From: Caldilineaceae bacterium
GTDB lineage: Bacteria; Chloroflexota; Anaerolineae; Caldilineales; Caldilineaceae
Reading direction: 5' to 3'
Assembly (NCBI GenBank): GCA_026645575.1
Contig: JAPKMW010000063.1
Location: forward strand, 3,319 to 67,318
Length of the DNA: 64,000 nt
Positions 32,737 through 40,500 of this stretch are shown here, one piece after another (position 1 is the first letter of the stretch; every line of letters starts with the position of its first letter). A model generated the notes under the pieces. It saw only the letters and a list, made by a program, of their open reading frames with translations, did not search any database and was not told where the DNA came from. Position numbers and translations under genes: made by a program.

Positions 32737-34296
32737 TTATTTATTTGAAGATGCCTTACCCTCTGTTTTGCGTTTGCGCCGACGGCTGGGGCGGTCAAAG
32801 TGGGTCAGGATGAGATAGGTATAAATTCGTTTGCTGTTGACCGTTTCATCAAAATAGAGCGGTTCATCTTTGCTGTGTTTGTTGCTAAAGACTACATAGT
32901 AGCCTTCGGTCAACCCTTCCGTGGTGAGGTAATCGGCCAGTTGTTGCTTGCCTTCTTCAAAACGGTGCAAAGTGAGAAAAATTTTGGTTTCAATGATATA
33001 CTTACGCCCACCGTACAAAATCATCAGATCAGTGCGTCCGCATCCGGTGGGTGTTTCCACAAACGTATCACCGCCGAGTTGTTCCACAAAAAAGTTAATA
33101 AAGCCATCCAGCGAATAATGCCAGGCGCCTTCTTTGAGATGGTCGGTGTCAAACGCATGAAAACCACGCCGCTCGACATAGGCGCGGTAGCGGGCAAGGA
33201 TCGCATTGACATTGAGCTTGCCATCCGTCACATACTCGCGGAAATTGTCGTGGGCCGACACAAAGTGATCCGCTTCGCCATTGATCGCCGGACGGAAAGC
33301 GGTGAGTAGGGTTTTGCTATAGAGTGGTACGGCCACCTCAACAGAACCGTCAACGTTATCGATTACGCCATGGGCAAAGAGGTAGGCAATGGTCGGGTCA
33401 TGGACCGTGAACGGAATGGCGACATTGCTAAAGAGAACACGCAACATGAACTCCCGTTTTTCAAAGGCTTTTTGCACCACATTGACAATATTTTTGTCAA
33501 AGCGGTCAGTCAAAAAATGCTTGAGCGTGGCATAAAAAGCCGTCATAGTAACCGGTTGACTATGATCAGGCACTTTCTCGTTCACCAAATAGTGACAGAG
33601 CGCACAGACCAATCCCGGTTGCCCAACGGTGTTCTCATAGATTGCGCGGATGACTTCTGTCTCAAAAAGTTGACCGGACTCAGCCACATATTGACTGATT
33701 AACTCTTGCACTTCGGCAAAGGTAAAGTAGGGAATCCGCAACTCATCGACCACGTTAAAAGGGGAAGCCGATGACAAGACCAACTCCGCGATAGTGCTGA
33801 CGCCCACTAGAATCAATGATTGTAATTTGTGGTGCTGCCGCTTTTGGTATATTGCACGAAAGGTGTGCAGTAGTTCGTCACGCACAATCATCGGCATATT
33901 TTCAAACTCGTCGATGATCAGCACAATCGGTCGCCGGTCAGTTGAAATTTCTTGCAAAAACCACTGAAGATCCAAGTGGTTTTCGATTGTCCGATGGTTC
34001 TGTAGACCGTAAGCAGTTAACATTTCTTGCAGATAGAGAGTCAACGCTTGGTAGAATTGCTCGCGCGACAGTGTTTGTAATCCTTGACAACTCAACCAAA
34101 TGGACAGGTACCCTTTCCCCCGTAAGCGGTGCGCGAGGAACTGACAATAGGTAGTTTTACCCATTTGGTTAGGGGAAAAGATGACGAGGTAGCGCCCTTG
34201 CTCAACCAACGTTTGGCCTTTGTCAAGCAATTGCGTGCGCATAACCGTATAATGTTTGCCTGGGTCACACGACCCCGAGGTAGTAAAGATGTGCAT
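32737..34296 (-). CDS. AAA-like ATPase with C-terminal PD-(D/E)xK nuclease-fold domain
   Basis: A 519-aa protein. The N-terminus (FTTSGSCDPGKHYTVMR) and P-loop FSPNQMGKTTY (NQMGKT at 43-48) are of the AAA_35/STAND-like type. Walker B is VLIIDEFEN (125-133). The C-terminal domain has GRTDLMILYGGRKYIIETKI with D423 and E436-x-K438, an intact PD-(D/E)xK catalytic pattern. The basic tail RRRKRK could contact nucleic acid. The architecture parallels the protein at 3648-5393 but with different ATPase subfamily signatures. No partner gene is adjacent. A role in defence or DNA processing is possible but unproven. Confidence 0.85.
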   Translation of the reverse strand: MHIFTTSGSCDPGKHYTVMRTQLLDKGQTLVEQGRYLVIFSPNQMGKTTYCQFLAHRLRGKGYLSIWLSCQGLQTLSREQFYQALTLYLQEMLTAYGLQNHRTIENHLDLQWFLQEISTDRRPIVLIIDEFENMPMIVRDELLHTFRAIYQKRQHHKLQSLILVGVSTIAELVLSSASPFNVVDELRIPYFTFAEVQELISQYVAESGQLFETEVIRAIYENTVGQPGLVCALCHYLVNEKVPDHSQPVTMTAFYATLKHFLTDRFDKNIVNVVQKAFEKREFMLRVLFSNVAIPFTVHDPTIAYLFAHGVIDNVDGSVEVAVPLYSKTLLTAFRPAINGEADHFVSAHDNFREYVTDGKLNVNAILARYRAYVERRGFHAFDTDHLKEGAWHYSLDGFINFFVEQLGGDTFVETPTGCGRTDLMILYGGRKYIIETKIFLTLHRFEEGKQQLADYLTTEGLTEGYYVVFSNKHSKDEPLYFDETVNSKRIYTYLILTHFDRPSRRRKRKTEGKASSNK

Positions 34297-34388
34297 ATGT
34301 CGCTACTTCCCCACTGATTGTCACGTTATTGTTCGCCATTGTAGAGAAAGTAGCGCCATCTGTCAATAAATCAGAGAATTGTCTAGGT

Positions 34389-34922
34389 TCAGGGCGTCCG
34401 CACCTGTCCTACCACCGGCGTCGCCAGCCGACAGTAGTCCAGTTCCCACGTTCCCGCAGCAGGGTCAAATTCCTGGCGGTTCATCACGGCGGAGATGGCT
34501 TCAAACTGGGCGCGACATTTCACCGTGATCTGATCCCCCGGCAGCAGCAGAATGCCCTTAGTGTCATCCAGTTTGAGAATCACCGTGCTGCCCACCGGCG
34601 CCAGTTCGGCATCGGAGGCGACGACGGTTAAGCGCACCATGCCTTTGCCGTTCAATTGCGGGCCGTAATAGGTGCCGACGCTGACACTGCCGCTGCTGTA
34701 GGTTTGTGCCTGTGCGGGCGCGGTCTGGCGCACCAGGGTCTCGACATCGGCGCTGACGGTGCCGGTAATGGTGTAGACAGCGGTATCCACCGGAATGGTC
34801 GTAAACCAGGCATAGCTCAAATTATTGTTGCTCTCCGGCGCCGGCGACCGTTGGCAGGCGACGAGCAGTCCGCCGAGAACACCAAGCAACAGCAGGACGA
34901 AGATCGGTTGTAGCTTGAACAT
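34389..34922 (-). CDS. Lipoprotein of unknown function (177 aa)
   Basis: Signal FVLLLLGVLGGLLVAC with lipobox LVAC. The mature part has DTAVYTITGTVSADVETLVR, YYGPQLNGKGMVRLTVVASD, STVILKLDDTKGILLLPGDQ and ITVKCRAQFEAISAVMN, with two Cys (KCRAQ and DYCRLATP) that may form a disulfide. A beta-barrel of OB type is plausible for such secreted GDQITVKC segments, but unproven. AAGGAG is placed 6 nt before the ATG. A long palindrome (family B) separates it from the next minus-strand gene upstream. Confidence 0.75.
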   Translation of the reverse strand: MFKLQPIFVLLLLGVLGGLLVACQRSPAPESNNNLSYAWFTTIPVDTAVYTITGTVSADVETLVRQTAPAQAQTYSSGSVSVGTYYGPQLNGKGMVRLTVVASDAELAPVGSTVILKLDDTKGILLLPGDQITVKCRAQFEAISAVMNRQEFDPAAGTWELDYCRLATPVVGQVRTP

Positions 34923-34938
34923 TGAATCTCCTTACCAG

Positions 34939-35006
34939 AACACTACAGCGGATGAGGGTGGTAACGGATGTTTGAATCCGTTACCACCCTCATCCGCTGT
35001 AGTGTT
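34939..35006. repeat. Palindromic repeat family B, copy 1 (31-bp perfect arms)
   Basis: AACACTACAGCGGATGAGGG begins the left arm (34939-34969), which is perfectly complementary to 34976-35006 around a 6-nt loop. It starts 1 bp after the stop codon of the beta-helix gene (minus strand) and probably ends its transcript. The related copy 2 lies at 37508-37580. Confidence 0.8.
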
Positions 35007-35007
35007 G

Positions 35008-36921
35008 CTACCGACGCACCAGCGGCAAATAAAGCTTGGGCGCACCGCTCGAACCACCCGTTAGCGCAATTTGATGACTGGCGCTGACCGTCCCCAACTC
35101 ATTTTTCACCGTGACGGCCAACGTCTTTGTGCCCCCAGTCGGCCAGGTATAGGTGGCGACAATGGCGCGGCTGTTGCTGGTCAGTGTTTGGGTTGTTGCG
35201 TCGGTCGCGTTGATGGCGTATTCGACCGGGATCGTCGCACCGGCGGGGTTGACCGTGACCGTGAAGGCATAGCTCGTGCCAACTGTCCCCGTGGTCGGCC
35301 CGGTGATGGTGACGCTTTCCATCGGCATATAAAGTTTGGACAGCTTGGTTGTTGTCCCGGCGCCGTAGTTGCCAATGATGCCGGCGGCCTGGGTAGTGCT
35401 GCTGGTGCGCACGCCAACGCCGCTGGGCAAGGTCTGGGTCAGGGTAATGGAAAAGTTGCCGTTGCTGTCGGCGGTGATGCTGCCCAGGTGGTCAAGCGCT
35501 TCGGCGATCTCATCGGCATCGTCACGATAAAAGTCGATCAGACAGCCGGGACAGGGACTATTGTCGCCACTGCCACCGGTAATGGTTGTGCCACTGAGGC
35601 TGGTGAACTTGGCTGGGTTGAAGGTGCGTAGCACGGCGGGAATGCCGGGGCCGAATTCGTAAATTTTGCCGGGGCCGCTTTCCACTAGATTCCCGCGCAC
35701 GGTGATCTGCCCAAAGAGCGGCGAGGTGTCACTGGCAAGAATGGCCGTCGGTTCACCATCTTCAAAGCCGGTACGGCTACGGACAATCACATTATTGAGG
35801 ATCTGCGTGCCGCTGCCGGAAACTTTGATGCCCTGGCCGCAAACACCCACACGGCTGTTGGCGCTATCGACACCGATGATATTGCCCCGAATCTCATGAT
35901 TAGCGCCAAAGATTTCGATTGCCATCGGCGGCGTGTCGTTTTGACTCTGGATAATATGCAGGCCGGCCAATCGGTTTTGCACGATGCGGTTGTTGCTGCC
36001 GCTAAGAGCAATGCCCCAGCCGCCATACCAGTTCTGTGGATCCAGGCTGAGAGAACGCAAACACTGCGCCGACGCCGCGACCGTTGGCACGGTGCCATCA
36101 GCGCGGGTGCCGATCAGGTTGCGGGTGATCAGGTTATTGTCACCGCCGTCAATGTCGATGGCGCGGGCAAAGGCGCCGACAATGACATTGTTCTGGACGG
36201 TGTTGTTGTTGGATGAAATGTGAATCCCGCCGCCGGCCATGCGCAATGGGTTGGCCGGGGTGCGAAAGACGATCGACTGCCCGTCGTCGCTCAATCCCAT
36301 CCAGATGCGTTCGACGGTGTTGCCATCTTCTTTCAAAAAGATGACGCCGCCCCCCTTAAAAGCGAGATTGCGGATCAGATTGTTGGTGCTTTCCACCTGC
36401 AAACTGTTGTCGTTGGTGGCAATGATGATCTTGGGGCCAGTGGTGCGACCGCCGGGTTGGGTATCGCCGTCGATGGTCACCTGGCCGTTTTTGTTGTTGA
36501 TGGTATCGGTTTTCAGCGGTGGTAAAGTGGCGGCAATGGGCAATGTCCAGGTGCCGGCGACTTCTTTGTCTTTGTTGGGATCATTGGCAGCTAAGGCAAA
36601 TTGAATGGTAATCGGACGGTCGCTTTGGGGGCGGGCAGCGGCTTCGAGAATGGCCCGCCGCAGGGTACAGCCATCGGTGGCGGCGACATAAATCCCCGCC
36701 GTATAGGTGCAAGTTTTGGTGGGACTGCCACTATCTAAGTCTGCGCTTGTGTCGATAGTGAGCGTGGTAGCCGCCGGCGCTGTGGGGCTGTAGACGGCGG
36801 TGGCCTGAACGGGGGGTGTTACCTGGTGCGAAAAGGTGAGCAAGAGGGCGGACAAGATCAGCAACCAACGGGGGGCGCCAAGACGACTGGCGCGCCAGCG
36901 AACAAACAACCCATTCAACAT
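35008..36921 (-). CDS. Secreted parallel beta-helix protein (CSLREA-like) with Ig-like domain and YLP tail
   Basis: A 637-aa exported protein. The signal peptide includes RWLLILSALLLTFSHQV. The N-terminal CSLREA-like motif is CTLRRAILEA. Right-handed beta-helix repeats fill about 150-450 (NNLIRNLAFKGGGVIFL, NNTVQNNVIVGAFARAIDI, NNLITRNLIGT, NNRIVQNRLAGL). KLYMPM (529-534) is followed by an Ig-like domain (VTITGPTTGTVGTSYAFTVT ... LAVTVKNELGTVSASHQIAL). The last residues are KLYLPLVRR. The ATG at 36921 has AGAGGAG 8 nt upstream; an in-frame start 21 codons earlier has no such site. Probably a surface carbohydrate-binding or adhesion protein. Confidence 0.87.
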   Translation of the reverse strand: MLNGLFVRWRASRLGAPRWLLILSALLLTFSHQVTPPVQATAVYSPTAPAATTLTIDTSADLDSGSPTKTCTYTAGIYVAATDGCTLRRAILEAAARPQSDRPITIQFALAANDPNKDKEVAGTWTLPIAATLPPLKTDTINNKNGQVTIDGDTQPGGRTTGPKIIIATNDNSLQVESTNNLIRNLAFKGGGVIFLKEDGNTVERIWMGLSDDGQSIVFRTPANPLRMAGGGIHISSNNNTVQNNVIVGAFARAIDIDGGDNNLITRNLIGTRADGTVPTVAASAQCLRSLSLDPQNWYGGWGIALSGSNNRIVQNRLAGLHIIQSQNDTPPMAIEIFGANHEIRGNIIGVDSANSRVGVCGQGIKVSGSGTQILNNVIVRSRTGFEDGEPTAILASDTSPLFGQITVRGNLVESGPGKIYEFGPGIPAVLRTFNPAKFTSLSGTTITGGSGDNSPCPGCLIDFYRDDADEIAEALDHLGSITADSNGNFSITLTQTLPSGVGVRTSSTTQAAGIIGNYGAGTTTKLSKLYMPMESVTITGPTTGTVGTSYAFTVTVNPAGATIPVEYAINATDATTQTLTSNSRAIVATYTWPTGGTKTLAVTVKNELGTVSASHQIALTGGSSGAPKLYLPLVRR

Positions 36922-36959
36922 GCAGTAAACTCCTCTGTTTTGTTTTGCGTAAGAATTTA

Positions 36960-37046
36960 TGAGTAGACCACACCCCACGCGCAAGCGCGTAGCGTGACTT
37001 TGGACTACGCGTTTGCCTTGGGAAGGGACGACCTGACTGTGGACTA
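36960..37046 (-). repeat. Dispersed repeat family C, copy 4 (inverted)
   Basis: Read on the minus strand it begins AGTAGTCCACAGTCAGGTCG and ends GGTGTGGTCTACTCAT, matching copies 1-3 at both ends. The interior holds ACGCGTAGTCCAAAGTC. It lies in the 5' region of the beta-helix gene. Confidence 0.6.
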
Positions 37047-37050
37047 CTGT

Positions 37051-37362
37051 TTACGAACGTAAGACGATAATGCCGAGAAAGACCAAAGTAAGCCCCGCCA
37101 TCTTCAGCGGACTAAAGCCTTCACCCAGCAAGAAGACCCCCAGCGCCAGGGCGGTGATGGCTTCGATGCCTAAGACGATGATGTAGGTGATGGTCATCGA
37201 TCCGTGGCGCATGGCGACGGTTTGCAACAGCGCGCCCAGGGCAAAGAGCGCCAGTACCAGGGCGGTGGGGCCGCCACGGGTTAACCCTTCCGATAATTTC
37301 ATATAATAGCCGCCTATGCTGTAACTGAGTGCCGCCACCACTAAGAGAAGCGTTGTATTCAC
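37051..37362 (-). CDS. Small multidrug resistance/EamA-like four-helix membrane protein
   Basis: A 103-aa protein with four hydrophobic helices, the size and layout of the SMR family (QacE/SugE). It starts at a GTG with AAAGGAG 7 nt upstream (NTTLLLVVAALSYSIGGYYM). MKLSEGLTR matches the LKxSxGF loop, and the last helix is MAGLTLVFLGIIVLRS. The first helix lacks the membrane Glu (E14) that SMR pumps need for proton coupling; Ser and Tyr occupy that region. So it may be an SMR-like lipid carrier or EamA half rather than a drug pump. No second SMR partner is adjacent. Confidence 0.75.
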   Translation of the reverse strand: MNTTLLLVVAALSYSIGGYYMKLSEGLTRGGPTALVLALFALGALLQTVAMRHGSMTITYIIVLGIEAITALALGVFLLGEGFSPLKMAGLTLVFLGIIVLRS

Positions 37363-37507
37363 GATTTTGCTCCTTTGCTGAAACGAACGGAAAGGCTCTC
37401 CCGCAGGAGGGTTACTGGTTTTAGTATCGCTGAAAGATGAACGAAATTCCACCGCCTTTTCTATCAAATCGTGCTTGCATGCTTGCAAGTTTCTCGGTAT
37501 GGGTAAT

Positions 37508-37580
37508 ACTACAGCGAATGAAGGCAGGAATGGATTTACGGCCAAGCGCTTTATCCGTTCCCGCCTTCATCCGCTGTAGT
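37508..37580. repeat. Palindromic repeat family B, copy 2
   Basis: The left arm starts ACTACAGCGAATGAAGGC (37508-37535) and pairs with 37553-37580 with three mismatches around a 17-nt loop. It shares ACTACAGCGRATGA and the GGAT end with copy 1, and again lies directly (8 bp) after the stop codon of a YLP-tailed secreted protein. Confidence 0.72.
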
Positions 37581-37588
37581 GTCTTAGT

Positions 37589-40500
37589 TTATCTGGTCAC
37601 CAGCGGCAGGAAGAGCCGTTGGCTACCCGTGGACACACCATCACCGACGACAACAGTTCCTTGCGTTGCGGTGTCCATGACATCGCTGTAGGTATAGCTG
37701 CCGTTGGTGGTGACTTTCACCTTGTAGCTCTGGCCGGCGCTCAGGACGCCGCTGTTCCAGGCGCTACCGGTGACGCCATGTTCATCCAGATCCACATTGA
37801 CAAACTCGATGACATCGCCCGCTTTGGCATTGAGTGTAGCCGGTTGGAAGCCATTCTCGGTGAGCAAGACCTGGTGGGTCGCCGCTTCGGCAATAGCCGG
37901 GCTGAGGGCAATATTCATGTTGAGCGGTGTCGTGCTGGCATCAATATCGTCGCTGCGGTAGGGTTGATAGCCATCACGTACAACATCGAGACGATAGGCG
38001 CCAACATTGGCACTGTAGCTGTACTTGCCATCAGCAGCCGTCACTTGCGGGTTAGGCTGGCCCGATTGGCTGGTTGACCAAGCGGTGAAGAAACGCTGCC
38101 CACTACTGCTGGCCTGCTCAACAACGACCGCCACACTGGCGCCAGCCAAGGGTTGGCCGGTGACACGGTCACTGATCACGCCGGCGCTGCTGGTCGCAAT
38201 AGCGGTGCTAAAGCGGTTCTCCGTTGCACCATTACCGACTAGCAAGCCAAAGGTTCCCGTTGCCGTAATGCCGGCGCTCTGCACTGCGCCAGGGTCCGGC
38301 ATTACCACCAAACCTTGGTAGGTGCCGTCGCCATTCTCATCGGTCAAGGAGGAGAGCAATACGTCTTCAAAAGTAACCTTGAAGTATTGATTCAAGTTAC
38401 CCGTGCCGGCGTTGAGGCTGACCTTGTAGCTTTCGCCACTGCGGACAAAGGTGCCAGTTTGCGTAGCGCCAAACGAGTAGCCCAAGATGGGCATGGCATA
38501 CGAACGGCCATTGCTGTCCACAAAGCAGACGCTCAACGGGTCGAAGGGCAAAGAGGGATTCACCAACAGCGTGAGTTTGCCCGTGGGCAGACCGCTGGCC
38601 GAGTCACGGGGAGAGGTGATCGACGCATAGCGGGCGCTGATTTCATGGAGACCAGCGGCGAGATTGGCATTGTAGACAAAATTGCCGTTGGCATCACTAG
38701 TGACTTCCGCCACTTTCAGCAGACCAATCAGGATGGCGATGATCTGGTTCGGCGCCGCCCGGCCACGCAACTGGAGGCTCATCCGGTTGGTGACAGCCGG
38801 TCCGCTAATGATGCGATCCATGCACGAATCGTCGGTGTAATCCATAAAGGCGCCGATGATGGGCGAACTGAGCAGCCCACGGGCCGTGGCGCGGCTCTCG
38901 TTGTTACTGGTATCATTGTCGCCTTCCAGCGTTACTTTGGCGACGCCGGTGTACTCGGCAACAGCTTGCGCTGCCGAAACCTGACTGGTCAGCGTGCAGG
39001 TGATACAACCATACCAGCCCAACACGACCGAGTAGAGGTTCTCCTGCTCAATAAAGGGCAGAATCATGCTCAGCTTGTCAAAGTTGAAGGAGATGCTCTC
39101 GCTTTTGATCCCCGGCGCCCGCACGATGGCCGGCGGCACGCCCCGGAACTTTTCGGGAATCTGGAACTCAAGCAGGGCGTTGTTGGCGCCGGTTTTCCCA
39201 ATGTTGGCAACGTCGATCTTGAACAACTGAATCTCAAAGTTGCCCAGTTTGTCGGCGGCAGCCGCTTGCAGACCAGGGTCTTGTTTGGCGATCGGTTGGC
39301 TGTTAGCGCTCAGTTGCACGGCCAGATCCGCGGCATTGCCGTCATAGGTGCGATAGTGATCCTCGGTTTCGCCAACGCGGAACGGCTGGGCATAACCACG
39401 CCCGTCGCCATATTGGATGTTGGCAAAGTTGAGCGTCTTGTTGGACGGGCGGTCGCTTAGGGTAAAGCGCACCCAGGTCGGGCGGTTTGCCAACTGCGCC
39501 GGCCAGGGGACCCGCTGGGTGGCAATGTTGGGCAGGTTATGCAAGCCGGCGCCCAGCCCCACCACATTGATCGGGAAGTCGATCAGGATATGCTCGACCA
39601 CGGCGTGGTTTTGGCCCTGGGGGTCTTGGCAAGTAAAGCCGTCGGCCCAGTCGCCGTCGCGGTTGGCATCCAGCCAGACATTGAGATAGGCGGGCGTGCC
39701 TAATTGTTGGAAGTAATTCACGGCAACCGGTGCAATGGCGACCTGGACATCCGCCGCGGCCGGTTGGCAGTTCGCCAGGTTGCGCAGGCGGGAGCCATCG
39801 TCAAAGCGGTCGTTGTCGGGGTCGTTGGCCGGCGGGACAATGTTGTTGAGCGGGTCCTGGTCGGGGCCGACATCGGCGTCGATTTCGCGGCTGACCCGTT
39901 GGCCCAGATGGAAGGGGCGCGGGTGCAGGTGGCGTGGCCCTTGCGGTTGACCGGTGGCCGGGTCAAAGACTGTTGGGAAACCAGCGGGCGTATTCGGATA
40001 GGCGGCCATTGCTGCGCCAAAGTGATTGGTGCTGTCCGGCGCATCGCCCAAGTCGCTGGGGCGCATGGTCGGGCTGATCGGCACATTGCCATGCAGTTTG
40101 GGGAAGAGCGCCGCATCCGGGCAGTCACCGCTGTTGTCCAGCAGGATACAGTAGCCCAGTTGCGCTATTGGATCGCTGTCACTGCCGATGGGTTGGTCGC
40201 TTTCGTCAGCCATGCGCAGCACCGTCGCAAAGGGTTTTGTTTCGCCGGGCTTTAGGGGCAATTCCAACAGCTTAATCGGTTTGCGGGGCAGAGTTGTCGT
40301 TGTTACCGCGCTGGCGGCAAGGTCGGTCATGGCGCCACCCAGCGGCTTTTGGTAGATGCCAATCGTGGCGGAGACCGGGTGCCGGTTATGAACCGTGCCA
40401 CTGATAGGCAAGTGGATCAGATCATCCCAGTCGGTCGGGTTGTCGATGGGCGCCAGTTCGACATCAATGTTGCTCTCGTCATAGCCAATACACTTGGCGG

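Noticed and set aside
38315..39460. Long plus-strand frame opposite the giant surface protein
   Set aside because: Low-complexity antisense frame in a GC-rich gene; the minus strand has signal peptide, domains and a Shine-Dalgarno sequence.
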